A DNA stretch of 64,000 nucleotides from Blautia sp. Marseille-P3087 (GCF_900120195.1 NZ_LT635539.1:1225257-1289256), one strand, 5' to 3'; shown: positions 8,038 through 16,240, numbered from the stretch's first letter. The notes: generated by a model not told the origin, from the letters alone. A program made the numbers and translations.

Positions 8038-8955
8038 TTAATTAATTTTCTTCTTTATAAATTCTTCTACTATATCCAGTGCCGCCTCACTCATAAAACC
8101 GCCCCATCCATGTCCGGCATTCCTGAGCTTGACAAACTCCACTTCCTTATCCATCCGTTTTAAAGCCTCATATAAAATACAGGACTGATTAAACGGAACC
8201 AGCGGGTCACTGCCACCATGCATAATAAGAACAGGCGGTGTTTTTCGATTGCGGTGCAGATGCACCACAGGATTTGCCGGATAAGCATCCTCCGGATGAT
8301 CATGAAGTGTTTTTCCGCCAATCAGTACTCCTGACGGACTTTTGGCTGAATCATGATCGATTGCAGACGGATACTGTGATGCTGCCATAAGATCTGTCGG
8401 CCCAAACCAGTCTATGATGCAGTCCACTTCTGTTGTTGTCTGTGGATATTTTTCCGGAAGATACTCCGCATCTCCGGTAATTCCAGCCATCAGCGCTGTA
8501 TGTGCCCCGCTTGAATCGCCCCAGAGTACCACTTTGCTCACATTGATGCCATAATGTGCTCCATTCATCCTCAAAAAACGAATTGCAGCTTTGGTGTCTA
8601 TCACCTGAGCGGGAAATGGTGCCAGCTCGCTTTCTCTGTGCTCCACAATTGCCACGGCATATCCTCTTTCGCACATCCTGACCAGTGTCGGAAGACTCTG
8701 AAACAATTTCTGCTTATGCCAGGAAGATCCCTGTACATATACGATCAGCGGCCATTTTAGATCTTTTCCATAAACGAGCGGTGCCATGATCTGAAGATGC
8801 AGCTTCCTGCCACTGTGCTCTGCGTATTCAACATCCGGATAAAGTTCGGTACAATATCCGAATGTGTCCTTTACGTCGATTTCTTTCACTCCCTCCGGAA
8901 GCTCTTCACTTTCCGGAAATCGAATTTTTTCCATCGGAGACAATATTTTTTTCAC
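8038..8955 (-). CDS. Alpha/beta hydrolase (carboxylesterase, HSL/BD-FAE-like)
   Basis: Cytoplasmic hydrolase of 305 residues with the full fold signature. The nucleophile elbow is GDSSG with Ser148, the acid is Asp250 in HGGSDPLVP, and the base is His282 in NAGHGWGG. An oxyanion-type motif, YVQGSSWHK, is at 73-81. The start codon is GTG 8955, chosen because GGAGG lies 6 nt upstream. It follows rsmH's upstream end by 18 nt, so the two may be cotranscribed. No secretion signal is visible; the substrate is probably a short acyl or acetyl ester. Confidence 0.87.
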   Translation of the reverse strand: MKKILSPMEKIRFPESEELPEGVKEIDVKDTFGYCTELYPDVEYAEHSGRKLHLQIMAPLVYGKDLKWPLIVYVQGSSWHKQKLFQSLPTLVRMCERGYAVAIVEHRESELAPFPAQVIDTKAAIRFLRMNGAHYGINVSKVVLWGDSSGAHTALMAGITGDAEYLPEKYPQTTTEVDCIIDWFGPTDLMAASQYPSAIDHDSAKSPSGVLIGGKTLHDHPEDAYPANPVVHLHRNRKTPPVLIMHGGSDPLVPFNQSCILYEALKRMDKEVEFVKLRNAGHGWGGFMSEAALDIVEEFIKKKIN

Positions 8956-9132
8956 GTTTTTCCTCCGTAATCTGTTTTATTTGTAAGCTGTTTCATATTT
9001 TCATTTTGTATAAAAATCTGTTTTGATCTTAGATTATCATACCATGTCGTCCTGTTCATCTCAACTATAAATCTACGGTCTGTCAATGCCTCCCAAACAA
9101 CCAAATACAAATTAAACCAACAAATTTTCGTG
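8956..9132. other. Intergenic sequence without a recognised gene
   Basis: AT-rich sequence upstream of the esterase. A 65-codon minus frame (8952-9149) overlaps the esterase start, has no ribosome site and resembles nothing recognised. Confidence 0.3.
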
Positions 9133-9390
9133 TCAAAAATGACCACCAAAAAAGCAAGTCCAGAACAAGTCCACGAATTCTCAAGCTACCAATGACTCCA
9201 GCAACAGTAAGTACAAACAAAGTCCACAAAATCCGAGTAAAACAGATGATTTAAATAGAAGTAAGTACTCCGAAAGTCAATAAATCCGTCGAAAAAAGAT
9301 GGTCTAAATAAAAGCAAGTATCCTGGTAGTCAAAAAGTACACCGAAAATAGATGGTCTAAACAAGTACAAATACCAACAAGGTCATTCAC
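9133..9390 (-). repeat. 53-bp degenerate tandem repeat array 1
   Basis: Read on the minus strand, this holds about five units of 53-54 bp. Each begins with GACT, carries TACTTACTT or ACTTGCTTTT about 12 nt later and GTCATC or ACCATC about 28 nt in. The units are diverged, so spacing and the short cores are what identify them. The same unit makes up arrays at about 17.5, 42.8 and 45.4 kb. The array lies between the divergent esterase and ECF S-component genes. Confidence 0.7.
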
Positions 9391-9533
9391 ATTTGGGTAC
9401 CGCAAACTGTCCCCTTATTTTTTCTTCAAATTGCCTCTTTATTCATGTACAGTTCTATTGTAAAGTATACACAATCAAAAAACATAAGAAATAGGGAGGT
9501 TTTATATTACTTCCCGGGAAAGGAATAATTATC
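9391..9533 (+). other. Leader region of the first ECF S-component gene
   Basis: AT-rich region carrying TATTGT/TATACA promoter-like elements near 9451-9470. A 6-bp hairpin (GGGAGG with CTTCCC, about 9494-9516) stands just before the start codon at 9534. No riboswitch consensus could be matched. Confidence 0.3.
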
Positions 9534-10100
9534 ATGGCAAACACAAACGTACAGACAGCAGCAGCTGAGCGTGAGATTACTTCTTCCGTTCAGTTTCTTA
9601 CCGTGACCGCTATCTTTGTAGCTCTTACTTACATCTTTACAGCATTCATCAACGTCCGTCTTCCGATTGCAGCCAACGGAGGACTTATCCATCTCGGCAA
9701 TGTTCCGCTGTTTATCGGCGCGATCATCTTCGGCAAAAAGACCGGAGCGATCGCAGGTGGTGTCGGAATGGGACTGTTTGACCTGCTTTCCGGTTGGACT
9801 TTATGGGCTCCATTTACTTTTGTAATCGTTGCTCTCATGGGCTTCACCGTAGGCAGATTTACCGAAGACGAAAAACACCAGAACTTCAAGTGGTATGTAA
9901 TCGCACTCATCGCAGCCTGCGTAATCAAAGTTGCAGGATACTATATCGCGGAAGTCGTAATCTACGGTAATCCACTTGCACCGGTTGCTTCCATTCCGGG
10001 AAACCTCGTACAGATTGGTGTTGCAGCAGTCATCACACTTGTTGTGATCGCACCTCTGAACGTTGCTGCTAAAAGAGTCGGTTTACGTAAATTCAAGTAA
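9534..10100 (+). CDS. ECF transporter S component (vitamin-type), first copy
   Basis: Membrane protein of 188 residues with five to six hydrophobic helices. A family hallmark is the segment NGGLIHLGNVPLFIGAIIFGKKTGAIAGG (broadly residues 48-77) that binds ligand and contacts EcfT; it resembles the PF07155 type S components. AAAGGAA precedes ATG 9534. It is followed by a PLP aminotransferase and then by a second S component of the same type, which suggests a common substrate such as an amine, B6 vitamer or amino-acid-derived compound. The substrate cannot be read from the sequence. The energising module would be EcfA1/A2/T at 26.8-29.3 kb. Confidence 0.87.
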   Translation: MANTNVQTAAAEREITSSVQFLTVTAIFVALTYIFTAFINVRLPIAANGGLIHLGNVPLFIGAIIFGKKTGAIAGGVGMGLFDLLSGWTLWAPFTFVIVALMGFTVGRFTEDEKHQNFKWYVIALIAACVIKVAGYYIAEVVIYGNPLAPVASIPGNLVQIGVAAVITLVVIAPLNVAAKRVGLRKFK

Positions 10101-10262
10101 TATCCCGCGAGGTGTTTTGACATGTATATGTCAAAATCCCGAGATATACAAGTCAAAATGCCATCACCAAAGGTGATCTGGAATGCATTTTGGCTCGTAA
10201 CTGTGAAAGTACTGAACAGTTACACCGGATTAAAAAAATAATAAGAAAAAGGACTTGATCTT
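10101..10262 (+). repeat. Cluster of small palindromes between ECF S component and aminotransferase
   Basis: Several hairpins in 160 bp: TTTTGACATGTATATGTCAAAA (about 10116-10137, nearly perfect), ATCACCAAAGGTGAT (about 10162-10176), and AACTGT...ACAGTT (about 10199-10221). TCAAAATGCC and GCATTTTGGC form a longer pair around the second. The look is of a dispersed extragenic repeat rather than a terminator, since no clear T-run follows. Confidence 0.5.
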
Positions 10263-11393
10263 ATGTATAAAATTATGACACCGGGCCCGACACAGGTTGC
10301 CGAAAACGTGCGTCTCGCCCGCAGCAGAGAATGTACCAACCCTGATCTTGACGAAAACTTCGTAGAATTTTATAAGGAAACCTGCGAAGAGATCAGCCGG
10401 CTTCTCCACACCGACAACGAAACACTCATCCTCAGCGGAGAGGGAATCCTCGGACTGGAAGCCGCCTGTGCGTCCATGACCGAACCAGGTGACCGCGTCC
10501 TCGTTCTGGACAACGGCATCTATGGCAAAGGATTCGCAGATTTTGTTTCCATGTACGGCGGATGTCCGGAGCTCTACTCCAGAGATTACCGTGAAACCCT
10601 TGACGTACAGGAACTCGAAAACTTCCTCAAAGAAAATCATGATTACAAATACGCAACCGTTGTCCATGGAGATACACCAAGCGGTATGCTGAACGATGTT
10701 TCCGCAATCTGTCCGCTTCTTAAGAAATACGGCATCATGACAGTTGTCGATTCCGTATCTGCTTCTTTCGGCGAACCGATGCGTATCTCTGACTGGCAGA
10801 TTGACATTATGTGCGGCGGTTCCCAGAAAGTTGTTTCCGCACCTCCGGGACTCACCTTCGTAGTGATCAGTAATGATGCAAAAAAAGCCATGACAGACCG
10901 TAAGACACCAATTGCATCTTTCTACGCAAATCTGACGACTTTTGCACATTATTATGAAGAAAAATGGTTCCCGTACACCATGCCGATCAGTGATATCTAC
11001 GGACTCCGTGCCGCGATCGACAACATTGCAGCCGACCCGGACATCCTGACACGACATGAAAAAATCGCCGAAGCTTCCCGCAAAGCAATCACCGGTGCCG
11101 GCCTGAACCTTTATCTTAAGAGTGGTTTTTCCAGCACTGTTACTGTATTTGAGATCCCGGAAGGAACCACCGCCAAAGCAATCCTTGATGGTGTCAGAAA
11201 TGACTACAACATCATGCTTGCAGGTTCTTTTGATGTACTTGCAGGCAAAGTCATCCGCATCGGACATATGGGAAACAATGCTGATTACTACAATGTTCGT
11301 GAAGTCTTTGCAGCTCTGGACGGAACGCTCGCCAAACTTGGTGTTCCACTTAAAGCAAGCATGGAAAAACTCTTCTGCGACAGCATGAAATAA
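10263..11393 (+). CDS. Class V PLP-dependent aminotransferase (alanine-glyoxylate type)
   Basis: 376 residues, the normal length for the class V alanine-/serine-glyoxylate aminotransferase group. It begins with the family signature MTPGPT. The PLP lysine is Lys189 in GGSQKVVSAPPG and the pyridine-binding aspartate Asp163 in VVDSVSA. This group also contains pyridoxamine-pyruvate aminotransferase and 2-aminoethylphosphonate aminotransferase, so the substrate is open. Being sandwiched between two ECF S components, it may act on the transported compound or supply its partner; B6 salvage is one testable idea. AAAAAGGA lies upstream of ATG 10263. Confidence 0.87.
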   Translation: MYKIMTPGPTQVAENVRLARSRECTNPDLDENFVEFYKETCEEISRLLHTDNETLILSGEGILGLEAACASMTEPGDRVLVLDNGIYGKGFADFVSMYGGCPELYSRDYRETLDVQELENFLKENHDYKYATVVHGDTPSGMLNDVSAICPLLKKYGIMTVVDSVSASFGEPMRISDWQIDIMCGGSQKVVSAPPGLTFVVISNDAKKAMTDRKTPIASFYANLTTFAHYYEEKWFPYTMPISDIYGLRAAIDNIAADPDILTRHEKIAEASRKAITGAGLNLYLKSGFSSTVTVFEIPEGTTAKAILDGVRNDYNIMLAGSFDVLAGKVIRIGHMGNNADYYNVREVFAALDGTLAKLGVPLKASMEKLFCDSMK

Positions 11394-11426
11394 AATTTAC
11401 ACCAATAGAAAAGAGGCTCATTTACT

Positions 11427-11954
11427 ATGAATAACAATCTGAAAAAATTAATTCTCGCAGCTTTGTTTGCTGCACTTTCCTGCGTGGCAACCATGTCCAT
11501 CCGCATCCCTACTCCGGGAACCGGCGGATACATTCACCCGGGGGACGCTATCGTGATCCTCTCCGGTGTAATTCTCGGACCGGTCTGGGGCTTCCTTGCA
11601 GGCGGTATCGGATCTGCACTTTCTGACCTGATCGGTGGATATTTCATTTATGTTCCGATTACTTTCGTGATAAAAGGTCTTGTTGCACTTGCTGCCGGAC
11701 TTCTTTATCAGAAAATCGGTAAAAACCAGAAGAGCCGCTACATTGCAGTCATTCTTGGCGGTGTTGCAGACATCATCCTCGTTGCAGGCGGATATTTCGT
11801 ATGTGAATTCTTCATCTACGGAGCAGGCGCAGCTGCCAGCATCCCTGCAAACATCATTCAGGGTACCGGCGGACTTGTTATTTCCTGTATCCTTTACCCG
11901 ATCCTGATTTCCATTCCAAATGTACGTCAGACCGCAGTTGCTGCAGGTAAATAA
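11427..11954 (+). CDS. ECF transporter S component, second copy
   Basis: 175-residue membrane protein with about six helices, of the same general family as the protein at 9534. The corresponding ligand/coupling segment is GGYIHPGDAIVILSGVILGP, followed by a GFLAGGIGSALSDLIGGYF segment. AGAGG precedes ATG 11427. It is separated from the aminotransferase by 33 nt and ended by a strong terminator, so the three genes form one transcription unit. Two S components of one type in one operon suggest related but not identical ligands. Confidence 0.87.
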   Translation: MNNNLKKLILAALFAALSCVATMSIRIPTPGTGGYIHPGDAIVILSGVILGPVWGFLAGGIGSALSDLIGGYFIYVPITFVIKGLVALAAGLLYQKIGKNQKSRYIAVILGGVADIILVAGGYFVCEFFIYGAGAAASIPANIIQGTGGLVISCILYPILISIPNVRQTAVAAGK

Positions 11955-11973
11955 ATAATTTATCAATAACCTC

Positions 11974-12031
11974 AAAAGGATTCCCGTTCTATGGTTCATT
12001 CACATCTCCATAGATTCGGAAATCCTTTTTT
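11974..12031 (+). terminator. Bidirectional-looking terminator after the ECF operon
   Basis: Long stem: AAAAGGATTCCCG...CTATGG with CCATAG...CGGAAATCCTTTT, then TTTTTTATT. It lies between converging genes; A-residues before the stem would also serve the opposite strand. Confidence 0.85.
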
Positions 12032-12036
12032 ATTCC

Positions 12037-12660
12037 TCAGATAAAGTACTCTATTACTTCCTCCGGTACGGTCTTCGTCTTTTCGTTGAATATCAGAACC
12101 GCCTCACGTTCCTCCACCGGACCAAGAGCGTATATTGTTTCTTTGTTTTCCTGATTAAAGTACTTAAACGGCACTATGCGGTTGTATTCCTTAGGATGTT
12201 TATCATCCATCAGAATATCTTTCTGTTCATATGGTTTATCCCAGTAATACGGATCGAAGAGAAGAATATTTTCATTCTGTATTCCAGTCATCAAAACATA
12301 ATGCTCTTCCTCAAGATACAGACGCACTACCGCCACACCCCCATGATTCAGCGCATGATTGATGCGACTTTCTCCATCTATGTACACGCCTCGTCCTGAC
12401 AGATATTCACTGCTCACAGACATGATGCCGAGGTCTCCGTATTCGTTCAGCCAATTGCTGAGGAACATCATCGCTGCTCTGGAAGTGCCTCTTTTGCCTG
12501 GGATTCCTTCTTTGCTGTGGCAGTCCAGACAATAAAGCATCGTATTTCGGACTGCCTCCGGAGGGATCTCCTCCCGCTCGAACAGATAGGCAAGCGCATT
12601 CATCATGGAAGTCGGTCCACAGTCGTATTCAGATAATTGATAATGTAACGGATTTTTCAT
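12037..12660 (-). CDS. C39-like papain-fold peptidase
   Basis: 207-residue protein with the papain-like arrangement of peptidase C39 domains: Cys14 in EYDCGPTSMMNAL, His120 in EEEHYVLMTG, and Asp136 in LLFDPYYW. There is no ABC transporter, transmembrane segment or leader peptide gene around it, so it is a free-standing C39-like protein rather than a bacteriocin exporter. The substrate is unknown. The start at 12660 places the active-site Cys close to the N-terminus, as is usual in this group. Confidence 0.8.
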   Translation of the reverse strand: MKNPLHYQLSEYDCGPTSMMNALAYLFEREEIPPEAVRNTMLYCLDCHSKEGIPGKRGTSRAAMMFLSNWLNEYGDLGIMSVSSEYLSGRGVYIDGESRINHALNHGGVAVVRLYLEEEHYVLMTGIQNENILLFDPYYWDKPYEQKDILMDDKHPKEYNRIVPFKYFNQENKETIYALGPVEEREAVLIFNEKTKTVPEEVIEYFI

Positions 12661-12697
12661 AATAATCTCTCTCTTCGGTAAGTAAAATTTAATGCAG

Positions 12698-13171
12698 TCA
12701 GTTTATATCTGACTTCTCTCTTTTTTGTATTACTGTTCGGATTTCTTTTTTATTCTTCGCATCAAGCAGTCCTTGCAGGATTTCTTCATCCTTGATCATA
12801 TCAAGGACCTGCAGCAGTCGGTCAATATGCTTATCTTTTCCGGCCACAGTAAACATGATCACAATTTTCACCGGAATCCTGCAGTCTTCCTCCCCCATTG
12901 CATCAAATTCAATTGGCGGATTCAGCACTGCAATTGAAATACCTTCTTTTTTTACATGTTCCGCGTCTGTATGTGGAATTGCCACTCCAATCCCGTTCAC
13001 ATCCAGCCCTGTCGGATAATCCTTTTCTCTTTTCAGAACAGCCTCTGTGAACCCTTCTTCTCCATACCCTTCCTGTATCATGGCATCTCCCATGAGCTGC
13101 AGCACCTCTATATTGTCGGATGCCTTTAAATTATGAAAAATCAAATTGTCGTTTAGCTCTTTCCAGATCAT
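12698..13171 (-). CDS. Orphan PTS EIIA domain protein (fructose/galactitol type)
   Basis: 157-residue phosphotransferase IIA protein of the type-2 fold. The phosphorylated histidine is His67 in GVAIPHTDAEHV. The overall look is closest to galactitol-type IIA proteins, but no IIB or IIC gene lies nearby, so it may serve a transporter elsewhere or act in regulation. It lies between the C39-like gene and the LOG gene on the same strand. Confidence 0.88.
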   Translation of the reverse strand: MIWKELNDNLIFHNLKASDNIEVLQLMGDAMIQEGYGEEGFTEAVLKREKDYPTGLDVNGIGVAIPHTDAEHVKKEGISIAVLNPPIEFDAMGEEDCRIPVKIVIMFTVAGKDKHIDRLLQVLDMIKDEEILQGLLDAKNKKEIRTVIQKREKSDIN

Positions 13172-13218
13172 TTTTTACCTGCTTTCTGTTGTATTCCTTT
13201 TTCATCCCCCTTAACCGG

Positions 13219-13758
13219 TTACCTGTAATTTTCTATGTAAGATAAGATCTGCTCCGGATCATCCATAAATTCACAGAGTTTCAGATTGGACGGATCCATG
13301 AATTTCTCATCAGCCGTATGGCGCAACAGAACTTCCATTCCGTCATAGTAGCCGTTGATATTGTAGAGAACGATCGGGCGATCCAGTCTGTGTAGACTTT
13401 TAAGCGTCAGGATCTCAAAAAATTCTTCATAGGTTCCGATTCCGCCTGGTGTAACGATTGTTGCATCAGAGCGCTCCTCGAGAAGTTTTTTGCGCTCACG
13501 CATGGTATCTGTAAAAATAAATTCACTGCAGTTCTGATACAGAACACCCGGTTTATCAAAAAATCGTGGTGCAATACCAAGAATATAACCTCCTTCGACA
13601 TCCACACCTCGCGCCGCTGATCCCATCATTCCTGTCGCGCCGCCGCCGAACACCAGCCCGTGTCCACGCTTCGCCATCATTTTTCCGAGTTCTTCTGTTT
13701 TGTCATAATAAATCTGCTCCAGCTGCGCACTGGAAGCGCCATAGATACATATATTCAT
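13219..13758 (-). CDS. LOG family protein (nucleoside monophosphate phosphoribohydrolase)
   Basis: 179-residue Rossmann-like protein with both family signatures: MRERK at 86-90 and PGGIGTYEE at 104-112. LOG proteins cleave the N-glycosidic bond of AMP or cytokinin riboside monophosphates; bacterial members are often annotated as lysine decarboxylases in error. The gene starts 3 nt after the end of the small Nif11-like gene, so the two are probably translated together. Confidence 0.92.
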   Translation of the reverse strand: MNICIYGASSAQLEQIYYDKTEELGKMMAKRGHGLVFGGGATGMMGSAARGVDVEGGYILGIAPRFFDKPGVLYQNCSEFIFTDTMRERKKLLEERSDATIVTPGGIGTYEEFFEILTLKSLHRLDRPIVLYNINGYYDGMEVLLRHTADEKFMDPSNLKLCEFMDDPEQILSYIENYR

Positions 13759-13761
13759 AAT

Positions 13762-14043
13762 TTACTCCAGTCCTGCAAAGAATAATTCGTAAAAATCATC
13801 CTCGCCTTCAAGCATTGGTGAGTTCTCGCCACCGCCATTAGTGCTCCTGCGCATCGTAGCATAAAATTCTTCACCTGCAGTGATCAGATCCATATCGTAG
13901 ATCTCATATCCCAGTTCTCTGCATTTCCGACAAAATGCGCTGAGAGGCTGTGCATCTTTCCTTGTTTCCAGAAGTTCTGCCCGAAGCTTCTCGTCACGAC
14001 ATGCTTTGCTTTTCAATTCATCCAACATTTCTGTAATTCCCAT
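13762..14043 (-). CDS. Small Nif11-like protein
   Basis: 93 residues from ATG 14043, which has GGGAGG 8 nt upstream; an upstream in-frame extension to 14139 has no ribosome site. The N-terminal half (EMLDELKSKACRDEKLRAEL, then LSAFCRKCRELGYEIYDMDL) resembles the Nif11 helical domain. The C-terminal half has a striking conserved-looking motif, STNGGGENSP, followed by EDDFYELF. Nif11 proteins include leaders of ribosomal peptide natural products, but there is no double-glycine cleavage site or modifying enzyme here, so it may be an ordinary small protein. It is coupled to the LOG gene. Confidence 0.7.
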   Translation of the reverse strand: MGITEMLDELKSKACRDEKLRAELLETRKDAQPLSAFCRKCRELGYEIYDMDLITAGEEFYATMRRSTNGGGENSPMLEGEDDFYELFFAGLE

Positions 14044-14168
14044 GGTGTCGCCCTCCCTTATTGTAAACATCTTTGCTGGTAGCCACAAATATGAAGTATT
14101 CTGCATCTTATTTCTCTTAAAATGCAGAAATGCAGACACACACCAACGTATATGTCTGCATTTCTTTT

Positions 14169-15497
14169 CTAATTTTGTGGTGTTGTCTGAATATAAGATA
14201 CCACATCTTCCTTATATAATTCAAGAAGAGTCTTCTTCTTTGTACTGATTGCAAAGCCGTGGATCTTCAGGCCGTTTTTCTTTACATAATCAATCATATT
14301 CTGATAGTCTTCCTGATAATCAGTTGACTGCCCCATCATGGAAAGGATGTCATCATGATCCTGCATATAGGAAAGTATACTGGTAAAATGTGTCTGCATG
14401 ATATCTGCATCGGTCACTTCTGCCTCATTATAAGGATCTGCATTATCCAGAAGCGACAGATACGGATATTTTTCTTTGTCCCAGCTCATGCCTGAACCAG
14501 ATGCATACGGACAAAAACCAATGTTTGGCTCGCTGCAGTATCCGTCTTCTTCTGTGTGAACTGCACACCAGAGATTTCCCCACTCCAGACCTTTTTTATC
14601 AGAAAGTTTTTCAAACCAGTCAATAAAAGCTTTGTAGTCCATAAGTTTGTTTATGGAAACATATGCCGTGTACCAGTCATTATCGTTGTATCCGGAAATT
14701 TCTTCTTTTGAATACTGAATACTCTCCTGTTTGCGAGCCTCTGTATCCACTTTTGTTTCCTTTCCGTTCTCATCTGTCTCCCATGCTTCCCATGCATTCT
14801 CATCTCCCGGAAGGTAAAACATCAGCGCCGGACGGCTCAGAATATTGTTATCATACAAAGTAAGTTTGCCCCGCACCAATCGGCCACTGACAGAAGTAAA
14901 TTTTCCCGTCCAGGTGTAAGTCTGTGGGATAACGATATCATATTCGCCATAGCCTCTGGAAACTGCATTTACCTGATCACGGTAATTTCCCGGCAAAAAC
15001 AGTTCCGAATATACGGAAAGATCCAGAGACATTCTGGTCGTCGTCATTCCTTCATACGCTCCTGCTGCTTCGTTTGGATCGTAGTAAAATTTTGAGACTG
15101 CTTTCGGAAGGATAAAGACTGCACAGAAAACAAGGAGTAAAACAACAGCCCCTACGATTGTTCCCATTTTGATAAAAGCCTTGCGGATAGAGTGCCGGAT
15201 TTCCTTCATGAACTGCTCGTTAAAAGCTTCCTCTTGCTTCTCCGGCTGATTTCTCTGTTGTTCTTCTATGCTGTTATCGTTTTTACTATTTTGTCGTTCT
15301 GTCTTCTGTGTTTCGTCATTCAACCCATTGAAACATCCCTGTTCATTCTCCAAATCAGAAAAATCAGGTATCTCTCCCTCTTCATAAAGAAATTCACTGA
15401 TTGCATCTTGTTTTTCGATTTCCGCTTCTATCTGTTTTTTTGCGCTGTCTTCCAACTTTCCCTGCTTATATAGCCTCAATAACTCGCGATATGTCAT
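14169..15497 (-). CDS. Membrane-anchored anti-sigma factor
   Basis: 442 residues with one transmembrane segment at about 112-133 (MGTIVGAVVLLLVFCAVFIL region). The cytoplasmic N-terminus (about 1-105) is charged and polar and would hold the sigma factor. The extracytoplasmic part is a large beta-rich domain. The layout matches sigma factor regulators with Sigma_reg_N and Sigma_reg_C domains. The ECF sigma gene lies directly upstream (86 nt gap), which supports the pairing. A signal sensed at the cell surface is likely, but which one is unknown. Confidence 0.82.
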   Translation of the reverse strand: MTYRELLRLYKQGKLEDSAKKQIEAEIEKQDAISEFLYEEGEIPDFSDLENEQGCFNGLNDETQKTERQNSKNDNSIEEQQRNQPEKQEEAFNEQFMKEIRHSIRKAFIKMGTIVGAVVLLLVFCAVFILPKAVSKFYYDPNEAAGAYEGMTTTRMSLDLSVYSELFLPGNYRDQVNAVSRGYGEYDIVIPQTYTWTGKFTSVSGRLVRGKLTLYDNNILSRPALMFYLPGDENAWEAWETDENGKETKVDTEARKQESIQYSKEEISGYNDNDWYTAYVSINKLMDYKAFIDWFEKLSDKKGLEWGNLWCAVHTEEDGYCSEPNIGFCPYASGSGMSWDKEKYPYLSLLDNADPYNEAEVTDADIMQTHFTSILSYMQDHDDILSMMGQSTDYQEDYQNMIDYVKKNGLKIHGFAISTKKKTLLELYKEDVVSYIQTTPQN

Positions 15498-15583
15498 TTC
15501 ACGTCCTCCTCTCTGCCAACTATATTTCTATCTAATTCTACTTACATATTTCATACTATTTTTTACGCTTTTCACTTATCTGC

Positions 15584-16084
15584 CTATTCTCCTTTTAACT
15601 CTTCTAAGTCTTTCTTCAATTCTTTCTTTGCCCGATATGCCAACACACGGACATTCTCCGGAGTAATATGTAAAACTGCGGCAATCTCTTTCTGCGACAT
15701 TCCGCCGAAATACTGCATCTGAATGATCTCGCGTTTTTTTAAATCCAGGTTCTGAAGTGCCCGGTAAAGCATTCGCCTGCTTTCTTCAGCAAGAATGTTT
15801 TCGAGCAGGTCTCCTTTTTCGCAATCTTCCGGCACAACATTTTGTTCCTTACTGAGAATCTCTTTTGACCTCTTTTTCTGCTGATTATAAAACAGATTCC
15901 TCGCAACCATATAAAGCCATGCCCGCATATTTGTATGTCCGTCCGGCAACGCCAGAAGCGCTTTCAAAAATGTCTCATGCAACAGATCCTCTGCCTGATG
16001 CCGGTTCCTGCAAAGGGAATACAAATACAGATATAATTCTTTTTGATATGCGCCATATAACTTCATTAAAAGCTCATTATCCAC
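15584..16084 (-). CDS. ECF-type RNA polymerase sigma factor
   Basis: 166 residues with region 2 (residues about 8-75, RNRHQAEDLLHETFLKALLAL and MRAWLYMVARNLFYNQQKK) and region 4 (about 108-160, LDLKKREIIQMQYFGGMSQKEIA then ITPENVRVLAYRAKKEL). Region 3 is absent, as expected for extracytoplasmic-function sigma factors. It lies directly upstream of its likely anti-sigma factor. An inverted repeat/TGTAAC element upstream may be its own promoter. Confidence 0.93.
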   Translation of the reverse strand: MDNELLMKLYGAYQKELYLYLYSLCRNRHQAEDLLHETFLKALLALPDGHTNMRAWLYMVARNLFYNQQKKRSKEILSKEQNVVPEDCEKGDLLENILAEESRRMLYRALQNLDLKKREIIQMQYFGGMSQKEIAAVLHITPENVRVLAYRAKKELKKDLEELKGE

Positions 16085-16172
16085 ATCTGTTTTCCCCCTT
16101 TCCGAAATTCTGCACCGGCTGATGCTTTCCTGTCCACGTTTCCCACCGGCATTTTTACCTCTTTCAACAATA

Positions 16173-16199
16173 TAACATTTGAGCAGGAAAAATGTTACA
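16173..16199 (-). promoter_or_regulatory. Candidate ECF-sigma autoregulatory promoter / inverted repeat
   Basis: TAACATTT (16173-16180) and AAATGTTA (16190-16197) are perfect 8-bp arms. On the minus strand this begins TGTAACATTTTT, which resembles the -35 element recognised by ECF sigma factors (TGAAAC then T-rich). It lies about 90-115 nt upstream of the sigma gene start. Confidence 0.4.
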
Positions 16200-16240
16200 A
16201 AAATAAATATCTACCCGCATAGCGGGTAAGCTGACTGTAA

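Noticed and set aside
8956-9149. Gene in the region upstream of the esterase
   Set aside because: Only a 65-codon frame without start signals; the rest belongs to the repeat array.
9494-9516. preQ1 type I riboswitch before the first ECF S component
   Set aside because: A GGGAGG/CTTCCC hairpin with an A-containing tail is present, but the loop and the conserved tail do not fit the consensus.
10230-11267. 345-codon open frame on the minus strand opposite the aminotransferase gene
   Set aside because: Cysteine/histidine/phenylalanine-rich translation typical of a shadow frame; the plus-strand product is a clear PLP enzyme with all motifs.
12037-14043. RiPP/bacteriocin cluster (C39-like protease plus Nif11-like peptide)
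   Set aside because: The protease has no ABC transporter domain, the small protein has no double-glycine leader end, and no modifying enzyme is present; the genes between them are an orphan PTS IIA and a LOG protein.
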